Shown piece after piece: positions 14,741 to 24,700 of a DNA stretch of 64,000 bases. Position 1 is the first letter of the stretch; each line of letters opens with the position of its first letter. The notes under the pieces are model-generated. The model had not been told where the DNA came from. It made no database searches and was given only the letters and a program-made list of their open reading frames with translations. Position numbers and translations under genes: made by a program. Source of the DNA: an uncultured Acetatifactor sp. (GTDB taxonomy: Bacteria; Bacillota; Clostridia; Lachnospirales; Lachnospiraceae); contig CAJUGH010000021.1 in assembly GCA_910586215.1 (NCBI GenBank), positions 1 to 64,000 on the forward strand, read 5' to 3'.

Positions 14741-16513
14741 ATGGCCAAGAGGAATACCTATTTTCAAGATGAGGTAATTGAACGGAAGATTGATATCAAG
14801 CAGTTGGCCCGGGTGGTCAGGTATGCGTTTCCCTACAGGCAGTTTTTCTTCCTGGTGGCGGCCTTGATGGTACTGGCTTCCCTGCTTGCCATGGTAACGC
14901 CCCTGCTGTTGAAGCAGGTCATCAATGTGGCGGTACCCTCGGAAGATTTCAAGCTGCTGGCATTCCTAATTGCGGGTATGGCGGCATTGGCCTTGACGGA
15001 AATCGGCATCAATTTTGCCCACCAGCGCATCATGGGAAGGGTGGGACATGACATCATTGCCAATGTGAGGAGGGATGTGTTCTATAAGCTTCAGGAACTG
15101 CCCTTTGACTATTTTGATTCCAGACCCAATGGCAAGGTAGTGGTGCGGGTGACGGAATATGTGAATGACCTGGCGAACTTTTTCACCAACCATCTGCTGA
15201 TGCTTCTGTCTTATGCGGCGAAACTGCTGATTGTCACCTTTTTCATGCTGGGTTTAAGCCCACAACTCACAGGGGTGGTGTATGCCATTGTGCTGCCCAT
15301 GGTGACGATCATCTTCCTGCTGCGATACTCCATCAGGAAGCTATTCTCTGCCCACAGGGCCAAGGTTTCCAACCGAACGGCTTTCTTGATCGAGACCATC
15401 ATGGGGGAGAAGATTGTTAAGAGTTACAACCGTAAGGAGAGTAGTGAGAAGATCTACCAGGAGGTACACCAGGCCAGTGTGGACCAGTTCATGAAGATTG
15501 TGCACCGGGGGGAACTGAATACGCCCATTGTGGAGACTTTTTGGAATATCGGGACAACAGCCCTCTATGGTACAGCACTGTATCTGATCCTAAATGGCAG
15601 TTCCACCATGAATGCGGGAATCGTGGTGGCTTTTACCAGTTATATGACCCAGTTCAGCGGTCCCCTGACCCAGCTGGCCCAGATCATCCAGCAGCTGGCC
15701 CAGGTCAGTTCGAACCTGGAGCGTGTCTTCGACACCATTGACTATCCTGTCTCCATCCAGGATCAGGCAGACTGTAAGGAACTGGAACATGTCGAAGGGG
15801 CGGTTGATTTCAATGATGTGACCTTTGCCTATGACGAGGGAGTGAACATCCTGGAGCATTTCGATCTGCATGTGAAGCCTGGGGAGACCATTGCCCTGGT
15901 AGGCCCCACAGGGGCGGGCAAGACAACGGTGATCAACATGCTGACCCGCTTCTATGATGTGAAAGCAGGAAGTGTTACCATAGATGGAACCAATGTGAAG
16001 GAGGTATCCCTGTCTTCCCTGCGCAGGGAAGTGGGTGTGCTGATGCAGGAACCTTTCATCTTCAAAGGAACGATTCTGGAAAACATCCGCTATGGCAGGA
16101 TAGATGCCACTGACGAGGAGTGTATCGCCGCAGCGAAGACCATTTTCGCGGACGAGTTTATCCAGAAGCTCCCGGACGGATACGGGCATGTGCTGGAGGA
16201 GCGGGGCCTGGGGCTTTCCGCAGGGGAGAGGCAGCTTCTGAGCTTTGCCAGGATTATCCTGAAGAATCCTTCTGTGATTATCCTGGATGAGGCTACCAGT
16301 TCCATTGACACAGAGACAGAGGCACTGATCCAGCAGGCCCTGGCCGTGATCCTGAAGGAGAAGACAGCGTTCATGGTGGCCCACAGACTATCCACCATCC
16401 GCAGTGCAGACCGCATCCTGTATATCTCCAACAAGGGGATTGCGGAGCAGGGCAGCCATGAGGAACTGATGGAGAAGAAGGGGTTGTACTATGCGCTGAA
16501 CCAGAAGGCGTGA
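14741..16513 (+). CDS. ABC exporter half, catalytic subunit of a heterodimer
   Basis: 590 residues, six membrane spans then an ATPase. Walker A is GPTGAGKTT, Walker B LDEATSSID keeps the catalytic Glu, and the His switch is VAHRLST. Its signature is altered (LSAGERQLLSFA instead of LSGGQ), which would pair with the Asp-bearing Walker B of the upstream subunit to form the degenerate site. Its own Walker motifs face the partner's good signature and form the consensus site. It is translated right after the first subunit from the same transcript. Confidence 0.92.
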   Translation: MAKRNTYFQDEVIERKIDIKQLARVVRYAFPYRQFFFLVAALMVLASLLAMVTPLLLKQVINVAVPSEDFKLLAFLIAGMAALALTEIGINFAHQRIMGRVGHDIIANVRRDVFYKLQELPFDYFDSRPNGKVVVRVTEYVNDLANFFTNHLLMLLSYAAKLLIVTFFMLGLSPQLTGVVYAIVLPMVTIIFLLRYSIRKLFSAHRAKVSNRTAFLIETIMGEKIVKSYNRKESSEKIYQEVHQASVDQFMKIVHRGELNTPIVETFWNIGTTALYGTALYLILNGSSTMNAGIVVAFTSYMTQFSGPLTQLAQIIQQLAQVSSNLERVFDTIDYPVSIQDQADCKELEHVEGAVDFNDVTFAYDEGVNILEHFDLHVKPGETIALVGPTGAGKTTVINMLTRFYDVKAGSVTIDGTNVKEVSLSSLRREVGVLMQEPFIFKGTILENIRYGRIDATDEECIAAAKTIFADEFIQKLPDGYGHVLEERGLGLSAGERQLLSFARIILKNPSVIILDEATSSIDTETEALIQQALAVILKEKTAFMVAHRLSTIRSADRILYISNKGIAEQGSHEELMEKKGLYYALNQKA

Positions 16514-16542
16514 GGAGGCCTTTTCCTATGTTCCATTTCACC

Positions 16543-18612
16543 CTACTGGATATCCGTCATTAGTTCCAGTACCGTGTCATACCCTTTCTCCACGGCGATC
16601 TGCACAGGAGTTCTGCCTTGGTTGTCAGGGCGGTTGTAGTCAGCGCCTTTCCGGATCAGGAAGCGGGCCACGTCAGCGCTGCCGTATAGGAGGCTATAGT
16701 GCAGGGCCGTGTTTCCCTGGTTATCTGCCAGGTTCACATCGGCACCAGCCTTGAGCAGTTCCTTGACGGTATCCTTATAACAGATGAGGTCTGTATGGAG
16801 CAGCAGGGCAGAGCGGCCACCCTGGTCGGTGGCATTGACATGCACTCCCCTGTCCAGGAACAGGGGGAGCAGTCCTATGACTGTGTTGATGTCCAGGTAC
16901 TGGAGCAACATCAAGGGTGTCTTTCCGTCCTCCCGGGCCAGGTCCAGATGCTTTAGGGCTTGTAGGATTTCGGCCCGCCTGGCTGGCTCCAGGGACTTAC
17001 TGTAGGTCGTCTTCCGCAGTGCCACGTGGGCAGGGGTCTCCCCGGCGGCATTCCGCAGGGTGTCGTCTGCGCCTGCTTCCATAAGCAGCTTTACCACATC
17101 CCCATGGCCGTGGATACAGGCTTCATGAAGGGGCGTGGTGCCTGCCTCCGCGGGCATGTCTTCCGTCAGGTTGATGTTCACGCCTTTCTCCAGCATGACA
17201 CGCAACATATCGGTGTGGCCGTGTATGGCAGCCATATGTATGGCGGCCTTGCCGCCCTGGTCAGTCTGTTCCATGGACTCCCGGGAGAAAAGCCTGGCAG
17301 CTTCTTCGAAGAAACTGTTATATTTCCGGAATATGGCATTGGGTCTTTCCCTGGAGGCAACCAGGTAGGCTGGGGTACGTCCCTTGATGACGCTGGTATC
17401 CATGTCCACTCCCAGGGTCAGCATCCTGCGGATGGCTCCGGTGCCGTAGCTGATGCCCAGACACTCGTCCCGCAGGCAGGTTGCGCTGCCGTGGAAATGG
17501 ATGGGGGCAGTGAAATCCAATCCTTCCTTCTGACAGATATCCAGCACCCGGCAGGTCTTGTCGGACACCAGGGCATTGTGCAGAATGCCAGTGATATACC
17601 CCAGTTCGTCATCATCATCCGGATCTATCTGCCGGATCAGCTTTTCCGTCAGGTACAGTGCCAGAGTGATACCGTCCGGCTCCTCCTCTGAGGCCATGCC
17701 AAAAGCATTGCTGGTGATGCGGCTCAGTTCCGACAGGGGCAGGGGCCTGGTGTCCGGGGAGGAGGCCCCGTGGTCTGCCAGAGCCATGCACAGTCCCTCA
17801 TTGTTCCAGCCTGAGACCTGCTGGAAGGGAGTGGTGCCTTCCCGGTCCGGCACATTTACCAGTTCCGGGCAGTGTGCCATCAGCTGCAGGGCAGCAGTGA
17901 TATGATTGTTTTTGAGGGCAAGCAGGAGCAAGGTGTTGCCATTATCGTCCACATAGCTGGTATCTGACCTTTTTTCCAGGAAAAGTTCTGTCAAGGTGTA
18001 GGAATAGCTGGAATGGCTGGAAGAACAGAGCATACGTGCCAGGGGCGTGAAGCCTTCCTCGTCCTTCTGGTTCACATCTATATCCAGCAGACGGGCAATG
18101 GAAGCCCTCTGGGCCATACTTTTGGTGGTACAGGAGTAGGAAGTCGCCAGTTCCGGAATCCTGGCGCCAGCCAGGAAATGGTAGGCATTCCTACCGTGGC
18201 TGTCACGGCGGGCAGGGTCGGCCCCCTGGTCCAGCAGGAGCGTGGCCATGGACAGGTTCCCACGGCAGCAGGAGAGCAGGAAGGGGGTGAGGCCGTATCC
18301 CTTGTGGTCCGGCTGGTTCACATCCTCCCAGGTGAGGGTGCCCCTCTGGAAGATCTCCTCCAGGATGTCATGGAAATTATGCCACACCAGCAGATGCAGG
18401 AGGGTAAGGCCATAGCTGCCCACGGGTGCCAGCAGCATATCCCTGCTGCATGTGGCCAGACAGGCTTCTGCCTCCTGTACGGCTTCGGGCCCCAGAATGT
18501 CATACCGGTAGGTGCTGTCTTCAAAGGAATCTTCCCACCAGGGGATAAATTTGCTTCGGTTTACCTGCTGGCTGGATGTGACCAGCAGGTCTGTGAGTTC
18601 TTGTAGGTTCAT
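16543..18612 (-). CDS. Large ankyrin-repeat protein
   Basis: 689 residues made almost entirely of ankyrin repeats. Clear units include GKAAIHMAAIHGHTDMLRVML, GTTPLHEACIHGHGDVVKLLM and NTALHYSLLYGSADVARFLI (each shown only in part), with degenerate ones in the N-terminal half. There is no signal peptide, membrane span or enzymatic domain, so it is a cytoplasmic protein-binding scaffold. The ATG follows AAAAGGAG by 6 bases. It is divergent from carB. Ankyrin proteins of this size are uncommon in Firmicutes and often vary between strains. The binding partner is unknown. Confidence 0.9.
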   Translation of the reverse strand: MNLQELTDLLVTSSQQVNRSKFIPWWEDSFEDSTYRYDILGPEAVQEAEACLATCSRDMLLAPVGSYGLTLLHLLVWHNFHDILEEIFQRGTLTWEDVNQPDHKGYGLTPFLLSCCRGNLSMATLLLDQGADPARRDSHGRNAYHFLAGARIPELATSYSCTTKSMAQRASIARLLDIDVNQKDEEGFTPLARMLCSSSHSSYSYTLTELFLEKRSDTSYVDDNGNTLLLLALKNNHITAALQLMAHCPELVNVPDREGTTPFQQVSGWNNEGLCMALADHGASSPDTRPLPLSELSRITSNAFGMASEEEPDGITLALYLTEKLIRQIDPDDDDELGYITGILHNALVSDKTCRVLDICQKEGLDFTAPIHFHGSATCLRDECLGISYGTGAIRRMLTLGVDMDTSVIKGRTPAYLVASRERPNAIFRKYNSFFEEAARLFSRESMEQTDQGGKAAIHMAAIHGHTDMLRVMLEKGVNINLTEDMPAEAGTTPLHEACIHGHGDVVKLLMEAGADDTLRNAAGETPAHVALRKTTYSKSLEPARRAEILQALKHLDLAREDGKTPLMLLQYLDINTVIGLLPLFLDRGVHVNATDQGGRSALLLHTDLICYKDTVKELLKAGADVNLADNQGNTALHYSLLYGSADVARFLIRKGADYNRPDNQGRTPVQIAVEKGYDTVLELMTDIQ

Positions 18613-18655
18613 AGGTGTCTCCTTTTTAAGGGTGGATTCAGATTTGTTTTCCTCT

Positions 18656-18661
18656 ATTATA
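18656..18661 (-). promoter_or_regulatory. Extended -10 of the ankyrin gene
   Basis: On the minus strand the sequence reads TGTTATAAT, an extended -10 element 44 bases before the start codon. No good -35 is visible at normal spacing, which is tolerated with an extended -10. Confidence 0.5.
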
Positions 18662-18782
18662 ACATGTTTCTGGAAAAATTGGTGTTACTTTTTACGGGGT
18701 GGTGCCGCGAAGTATTTTTGTGCGAACTTTGCACATAGAACCCGAAATGGTAAGACACATTGGAAACTTATTGTAACAGTAT

Positions 18783-18811
18783 TTGTAAAACAGAAAAAGT
18801 CATGGTATAAT
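18783..18811 (+). promoter_or_regulatory. Promoter of carB
   Basis: TTGTAA (18783-18788), 17-base spacer, TATAAT (18806-18811) with an upstream TG making an extended -10. The predicted leader is about 105 bases. I see no PyrR-binding loop or arginine-type attenuator in it. Confidence 0.7.
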
Positions 18812-18923
18812 TGTTGAGGCAAAGAAAAGGGAATCTGATATCCTGGATTTCTGTATGCGTTAAAACGAATGTTTGCAGCCTTTATACCATAGGGCGAGTG
18901 ACACGGAATGAGGAGGTTACAAT

Positions 18924-21900
18924 ATGCCACAGAGAACGGACATCCATAAAGTGTTGATCATAGGCTCCGGTCCAATCATTATCGGCCAGGCCTGCGAATT
19001 CGACTATTCAGGTACCCAGGCCTGTAAGGCACTGAAGAAGCTGGGATATGAGATTGTACTGGTGAATTCCAACCCGGCCACCATCATGACGGATCCGGAG
19101 ATGGCAGATGTCACCTATATCGAGCCGCTGAACAAGGAGCGGCTGGAGCAGATCATTGCCAAGGAGAGGCCGGATGCGCTGCTGCCCAACCTGGGTGGCC
19201 AGTCGGGCTTAAACCTGTGCGCGGAACTGGCAGGCGCAGGGATCCTGGAGAAATACCAGGTGAAGGTCATCGGGGTGCAGGTGGATGCCATAGAGCGGGG
19301 AGAGGACCGGATCGAGTTCAAGAAGGCCATGAACGCCTTAGGAATAGAGATGGCCAGGAGTGAAGTGGCCTACACAGTGGAGGATGCCCTGGGGATTGCG
19401 GACAGGCTGGGATATCCGGTGGTGCTGCGCCCGGCCTACACCATGGGCGGCGCCGGGGGCGGACTGGTGTATAACCGGGACGAACTGCGCACTGTCTGTG
19501 CCAGGGGCCTGCAGGCTTCCCTGGTAGGCCAGGTCCTGGTGGAGGAGTCCATCCTGGGCTGGGAGGAACTGGAACTGGAAGTGGTGCGGGATGCAGACGG
19601 CAATATGATCACAGTCTGCTTCATAGAGAATATAGACCCCCTGGGGGTACATACAGGGGATTCCTTCTGTGCAGCTCCCATGCTTACCATTTCAGAGGAC
19701 CTGCAGAAGAGGCTGCAGGACCAGGCCTACCGGATCGTGGAGTCCGTGCAGGTCATCGGCGGCACCAACGTGCAGTTTGCCCATGACCCTGTCAGTGACC
19801 GGATCATTGTTATAGAGATCAATCCCAGGACATCCCGTTCTTCGGCACTGGCTTCCAAGGCCACAGGCTTTCCCATCGCCCTGGTGAGTGCCATGCTGGC
19901 AGCGGGGCTGACCTTGAAGGACATCCCCTGTGGGAAATACGGCACGCTGGATCAGTATGTACCGGACGGCGACTATGTGGTGATCAAGTTCGCCCGCTGG
20001 GCCTTCGAGAAATTCAAAGGCGTGGAAGATAAGCTGGGCACCCAGATGCGTGCTGTGGGCGAAGTCATGAGCATCGGTAAGAATTACAAGGAGGCGTTCC
20101 AGAAGGCCATCCGTTCCCTGGAGACGGGGCGTTATGGCCTGGGGCAGGTCCCGAAGCTGGAGGGGCAGTCCAGACAGCAGCTTCTTAGGATGCTGCTCAC
20201 CCCTTCCAGCGAACGCCATTTTATCATGTATGAGGCACTGAAGAAGGGTGCCACTGTGGAGGAACTGCACGAGATCACCCATGTGAAAAAATGGTTTATC
20301 CAGCAGATGAAGGAACTGGTGGAGGAGGAACTGGCCCTGTCCGGGTGCAGGGGGACGCTTCCCTCGGATGAACAGCTGACAAAGGCCAAAAAGGACGGAT
20401 TCTCAGATAAGTACCTAAGTATCCTGCTGGGACTTCCGGAGCAGGAGATCCGGGAACGCAGGACCCTTCTGGGAGTGGAGGAAGCCTGGGAGGGCGTCCA
20501 TGTAAGCGGTACCCAGGACAGTGCCTATTATTATTCCACCTATAATGCCCCGGACAAAAATCCTGTCCGGACGGGCAGGCCCAAGGTCATGATCCTGGGA
20601 GGCGGTCCTAACCGCATTGGCCAGGGTATTGAATTCGACTATTGCTGTGTCCATGCCTCCCTGGCATTGAAAAAGCTGGGATTTGAGACCATTATCGTCA
20701 ACTGTAACCCGGAGACGGTATCCACAGACTATGACACTTCGGACAAGCTGTATTTTGAGCCCTTGACCCTGGAGGATGTGCTGAGCATCTATAAGAAGGA
20801 ACAGCCTGTAGGGGTCATCGCCCAGTTTGGCGGACAGACCCCCTTGAACCTGGCGGCAGACCTGGAGAAAAACGGCGTGCGGATCCTGGGTACGGCCCCT
20901 TCCGTCATTGACCTGGCAGAGGACAGGGATCTGTTCCGGGCCATGATGGACAAGCTTCAGATTCCCATGCCGGAGTCCGGTATGGCCACCACAGTGGAGG
21001 AGGCCCTGGAGATCGCCCACAGGATCGGTTATCCTGTGATGGTGCGTCCCTCCTATGTGCTGGGAGGCCGGGGCATGGAAGTGGTGTACCATGACGAGAG
21101 CCTTACGGATTACATGAAGGCGGCGGTGGGGGTGACACCGGATCGGCCGATCCTCATTGACCGGTTTCTGAACCATGCCACTGAGTGCGAGGCAGATGCC
21201 ATCAGTGACGGCACCCATGCCTTTGTGCCTGCAGTGATGGAGCATATTGAACTGGCAGGAATCCATTCGGGGGATTCCGCCTGTATCATTCCTTCCAGGC
21301 ATATATCGGAAGAAAATGTGGCTACCATCAAGGAGTATACCCGGAAGATTGCCGAGGAGATGCATGTACAGGGTCTCATGAACATGCAGTACGCCATTGA
21401 GAACGGCAAGGTGTATGTGCTGGAGGCCAACCCCAGGGCATCCCGTACGGTGCCCCTGGTGTCCAAGGTCTGCAATATCCGCATGGTGCCCCTGGCCACG
21501 GAGATCATCACAGCCCAGATCACGGGGAGACCTTCCCCGGTACCCGACCTAAAGGAGCAACAGATTCCCTATTATGGGGTAAAAGAAGCGGTGTTCCCCT
21601 TCAATATGTTTCCGGAGGTAGATCCGGTTCTGGGACCGGAGATGCGTTCCACCGGCGAGGTGCTGGGCCTGTCCACGTCCGTGGGAGAAGCCTTTTTCAA
21701 GGCCCAGGAGGCTACCCAGACAAAGCTTCCCCTGGGAGGCACGGTGCTGATCAGTGTCAACCGCAGGGACAAGGCGGAGGTGGTGGAAGTGGGGCAGGCT
21801 TTCCAGGAGGCAGGGTTCAAGATCCTGGCTACCGGCAGCACCTGTGCCTTGTTGCAGGAAGCAGGCATTGAGGTGACTCTGGTGAAAAAGCTCTATGAGG

Positions 21901-22148
21901 GCAGGCCCAATCTGCTGGATCTGATCACCAACGGGGAGATTGACTTGATCGTCAATTCGCCTGTGGGGGATGACAGCGAGTATGATGACAGTTATCTCAG
22001 AAAGGCGGCTATCAAGGCCAAGATTCCGTATATGACCACGATCGCTGCAGCCAGGGCCACCGCGGAGGGAATCCTCCAGGTGCAGAAGACCGGTGGCGGC
22101 GAGGTGCATTCCCTGCAGAAGCTCCATGGACTGATCCAGGACAGGTGA
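18924..22148 (+). CDS. carB: Carbamoyl-phosphate synthase large subunit
   Basis: 1074 residues, the expected length. Makes carbamoyl phosphate from bicarbonate, ammonia and two ATP for pyrimidines and arginine. The two homologous ATP-grasp halves are clear: HKVLIIGSGPIIIGQACEFDYSG at the start (cut here as GSGPIIIGQACEFDYSG) and again VMILGGGPNRIGQGIEFDY near 550, with EINPRTSRSSALASKATG and LEANPRASRTVPLVSKV as the metal/ATP ends. The C-terminal allosteric MGS-like domain covers about 935-1074. The RBS is GAGGAGG. The glutaminase subunit carA is not beside it. carAB are usually adjacent, so carA must be elsewhere, or another amidotransferase serves it. Confidence 0.97.
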   Translation: MPQRTDIHKVLIIGSGPIIIGQACEFDYSGTQACKALKKLGYEIVLVNSNPATIMTDPEMADVTYIEPLNKERLEQIIAKERPDALLPNLGGQSGLNLCAELAGAGILEKYQVKVIGVQVDAIERGEDRIEFKKAMNALGIEMARSEVAYTVEDALGIADRLGYPVVLRPAYTMGGAGGGLVYNRDELRTVCARGLQASLVGQVLVEESILGWEELELEVVRDADGNMITVCFIENIDPLGVHTGDSFCAAPMLTISEDLQKRLQDQAYRIVESVQVIGGTNVQFAHDPVSDRIIVIEINPRTSRSSALASKATGFPIALVSAMLAAGLTLKDIPCGKYGTLDQYVPDGDYVVIKFARWAFEKFKGVEDKLGTQMRAVGEVMSIGKNYKEAFQKAIRSLETGRYGLGQVPKLEGQSRQQLLRMLLTPSSERHFIMYEALKKGATVEELHEITHVKKWFIQQMKELVEEELALSGCRGTLPSDEQLTKAKKDGFSDKYLSILLGLPEQEIRERRTLLGVEEAWEGVHVSGTQDSAYYYSTYNAPDKNPVRTGRPKVMILGGGPNRIGQGIEFDYCCVHASLALKKLGFETIIVNCNPETVSTDYDTSDKLYFEPLTLEDVLSIYKKEQPVGVIAQFGGQTPLNLAADLEKNGVRILGTAPSVIDLAEDRDLFRAMMDKLQIPMPESGMATTVEEALEIAHRIGYPVMVRPSYVLGGRGMEVVYHDESLTDYMKAAVGVTPDRPILIDRFLNHATECEADAISDGTHAFVPAVMEHIELAGIHSGDSACIIPSRHISEENVATIKEYTRKIAEEMHVQGLMNMQYAIENGKVYVLEANPRASRTVPLVSKVCNIRMVPLATEIITAQITGRPSPVPDLKEQQIPYYGVKEAVFPFNMFPEVDPVLGPEMRSTGEVLGLSTSVGEAFFKAQEATQTKLPLGGTVLISVNRRDKAEVVEVGQAFQEAGFKILATGSTCALLQEAGIEVTLVKKLYEGRPNLLDLITNGEIDLIVNSPVGDDSEYDDSYLRKAAIKAKIPYMTTIAAARATAEGILQVQKTGGGEVHSLQKLHGLIQDR

Positions 22149-22230
22149 TGGCGGGAATCCATGCAGGAAAACAGGGCCTTGCCGCTTAAAGTTACCAGTT
22201 CCACAAAAAGGGAAAGGGGAAGCAGCCAGG

Positions 22231-24453
22231 ATGGAGAATAGGGAGCGGGAAAACATACAGCCGGAAGCTGCATTGGAGGAAGCCTATTTGGCAGAGACAA
22301 TAGAGGCGGCAGAAAGGCAGCTTGCACAGACACGCCAGGCCATGGAAAATCGGGAATCGGAGATAAGGGCAGCGAAAGAGGAGATCCGGGAGAATACGGA
22401 ACACGGGGTTGGCAGCGGGAACCTAAACAGTGCGGCAGACTTCGAGGCCCTGGTGGAACTGAGCCAGGAGGCAGCCGTGATCACGGACATGGCAGCAGAC
22501 TATGAGGAGATGCATCGGAAGGCCAGGCGTCTGGAACAGATGATCCAGTCCCCTTATTTTGGCCGGATAGATTTTCTCTTTGAAGGGGAGGAGCTCCCGG
22601 AACCTGTCTATATCGGAAGGACATCCCTGATGGAGAAGCGGGCGGCCAGGATCTATGTCTATGACTGGCGTTCCCCCATTGCCAGTGTGTTCTACCGTTT
22701 TATGACAGGGGAGGCTTACTATGAGGCTCCTGAGGGCAGGATTACAGGGCGGGTGGAACGGAAGCGCCAGTATGAGATCAAAGACAGCCGTCTGCAGTAT
22801 TTTTTTGACACGGATGTGAATATCCAGGATGAGATATTGAAGCAGCTTCTGTCCAGGAATACTTCTCCCCAGATGAAGACCATTGTGGAGACCATCCAGA
22901 AGGAGCAGGATGTGGTCATACGGAATATGGACAGTGACCTGCTGCTGATCCAGGGGGTGGCTGGCAGCGGCAAGACCTCCATCGCATTGCACCGGGCAGC
23001 CTATCTGATGTACCAGGGCCTGCAGTCTGCCCTGGGAGCCAACAATATCCTCATTCTGTCTCCAAATGCCACGTTTGAGCAGTATATTGCAAATGTACTG
23101 CCGGAACTGGGGGAGGAACATGTAGTTTCCATGGTGTTCGGGGATATCCTGCATGCTTTTCTGAAGGACTGGGAGATACAGCCCCGGGAGGTGTTCCTGG
23201 AAGATGTCATGGGAGGTGGCAGGCGGGGGGCCTATGCCAGGGCTGGCATGGAGGGGAAGACATCGGAGGTGTTCCGGAAGGTACTGGACCAGTTCATTGC
23301 AGACATTCCCCGCCAGGAGATCCCCTGCCAGGACATTTCTTATGAGGGAAGGCTGGTGGTCACAGGAGAGGAACTGAGACGGAGACTGTGCCAGCGGCCG
23401 GAAGTTCCCCTGGCGATGCGCCTGGCACAACTGAAAGACTGGGTCCTGGAGGAGACCTTCGGAACCGGGAAGGGGAAATATAAGGAGGAGCGGAACCTGG
23501 TTCTGCAGGAACTGGAAGCCATGGCCAGTCTGGATGTGTGCGGCCTGTATCGGAAGCTGTGGGCAGAGGACGGGTACTTCCAGGCTATTTGCAGGGCCTG
23601 GGCCGGGGTAGACATGGTCGGGATCAGAAGGGATACCCTGGATATGTTGGATACTGGCCGTCTGGGCTATGACGATGCCATAGCAGTCCTCTACCTTCAT
23701 CTGCGGCTGTACGGCAGCAGCACCTATCGGAATATCCGCCAGGTGATTCTGGACGAGGCCCAGGACTACTATCCCCTGCAGTTCGGGATCCTGAGGATGC
23801 TTTTTCCAGGTGCAAAATATACTGTCCTTGGAGACATCAACCAGACACTGGCCAAGCAGGAGGATATATCCTTCTATGGGCAGGTCCAGAAGCTTCTGGG
23901 GAAGCAGAAGGTATCCCTGGTGAACCTGGAGAAAAGCTTCCGTTGTACGGAAGAGATCCTGCATTTCAGTCTGCAGTTTGTCAGTCACACACAAAGAATC
24001 CAGTGCTTTAACCGTCCGGGAGATCCGGTGGAGGTAGAGGCTGTGGCTGCCCATGGGGCATATCTGGACAGGATTGCCAGTAAGGTACAGGAATGCCGGG
24101 ATAGGGGCATGGAGACCGTGTGCCTGTTTACCAAGACAGCCCAAGGCGCCAGAAGCCTCTGTACAGGGCTCCAGGCCCGCATGGACCTGGAGTTGGTGGA
24201 AGGCAGTGGGGCAGAGCGTATACAGGGGAACCTGCTGATGCCCTCCTATCTGGCCAAAGGATTGGAATTCGATGCCGTGATCCTCTGTGATGCAGATGCA
24301 GGGAATTATACCACAAAAGAGGACGGGCAGATCCTGTATGTGGCATGCACCAGGGCGCTGCACCGGCTGGTGGTGCTGTGTGAAGGGGAACTGACACCGC
24401 TGCTGGCAGGTGGGATGTGTGACGGTGCAGAGGGGAGTGCCAGTGGGAACTGA
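22231..24453 (+). CDS. helD: HelD-type superfamily 1 helicase-like protein (RNA polymerase recycling)
   Basis: 740 residues. An N-terminal coiled coil (about 10-105) of the sort that enters the RNA polymerase secondary channel is followed by RIYVYDWRSPIASVFY, a hallmark of HelD. Then come the split UvrD/Rep-like ATPase motifs: Walker A VAGSGKTSIA (near 247), LDEAQDYYPLQ (motif II), GDINQTLA and the C-terminal LAKGLEFDAV and LYVACTRALHRL. HelD uses ATP to free stalled RNA polymerase from DNA, and in some bacteria confers rifamycin tolerance. It starts 82 bases after carB and may share its transcript. Confidence 0.92.
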   Translation: MENRERENIQPEAALEEAYLAETIEAAERQLAQTRQAMENRESEIRAAKEEIRENTEHGVGSGNLNSAADFEALVELSQEAAVITDMAADYEEMHRKARRLEQMIQSPYFGRIDFLFEGEELPEPVYIGRTSLMEKRAARIYVYDWRSPIASVFYRFMTGEAYYEAPEGRITGRVERKRQYEIKDSRLQYFFDTDVNIQDEILKQLLSRNTSPQMKTIVETIQKEQDVVIRNMDSDLLLIQGVAGSGKTSIALHRAAYLMYQGLQSALGANNILILSPNATFEQYIANVLPELGEEHVVSMVFGDILHAFLKDWEIQPREVFLEDVMGGGRRGAYARAGMEGKTSEVFRKVLDQFIADIPRQEIPCQDISYEGRLVVTGEELRRRLCQRPEVPLAMRLAQLKDWVLEETFGTGKGKYKEERNLVLQELEAMASLDVCGLYRKLWAEDGYFQAICRAWAGVDMVGIRRDTLDMLDTGRLGYDDAIAVLYLHLRLYGSSTYRNIRQVILDEAQDYYPLQFGILRMLFPGAKYTVLGDINQTLAKQEDISFYGQVQKLLGKQKVSLVNLEKSFRCTEEILHFSLQFVSHTQRIQCFNRPGDPVEVEAVAAHGAYLDRIASKVQECRDRGMETVCLFTKTAQGARSLCTGLQARMDLELVEGSGAERIQGNLLMPSYLAKGLEFDAVILCDADAGNYTTKEDGQILYVACTRALHRLVVLCEGELTPLLAGGMCDGAEGSASGN

Positions 24454-24700
24454 CACCGCTTAACCTTCAATAATCTGCCATTTGAGCCGATATTTATATC
24501 GAATAGGTAAAAAGCGGTCCTTGGAATATCCGGGAATCCTATGAATCCTGGCAGCAGACGATTGACATGGGACGATCCTGGACGCAGTTACCGTTACGCT
24601 GTTGGAAACCTGTCTTGCAGGCTGTAAATATTCTGCATTATCAAACTGAATGGGACAGTACATTAGCGGACATATCTAAGAGGAAAGGGAGTAGAACAAA
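24454..24700. other. Spacer before the Sel1 gene
   Basis: No gene is visible in these 247 bases. A TTGACA string occurs near 24563 but has no matching -10 at normal distance, so I do not call a promoter. Confidence 0.3.

Noticed and set aside
17026..17691. A 221-codon plus-strand frame opposite the ankyrin gene
   Set aside because: It arises from the regular ankyrin repeats read in reverse; no RBS or domain.
18812..18923. Possible pyrimidine- or arginine-responsive attenuator in the carB leader
   Set aside because: No competing stems, T tract or PyrR-type loop are visible by eye.
20415..21365. A 316-codon minus-strand frame opposite carB
   Set aside because: It is explained by carB codon use; no start signal.
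22423..24456. A 677-codon open frame on the minus strand opposite helD
   Set aside because: It mirrors codon bias of the HelD gene, has no RBS-led start, and reads as His/Gln/Leu-rich text without domains. The plus-strand frame has all helicase motifs.
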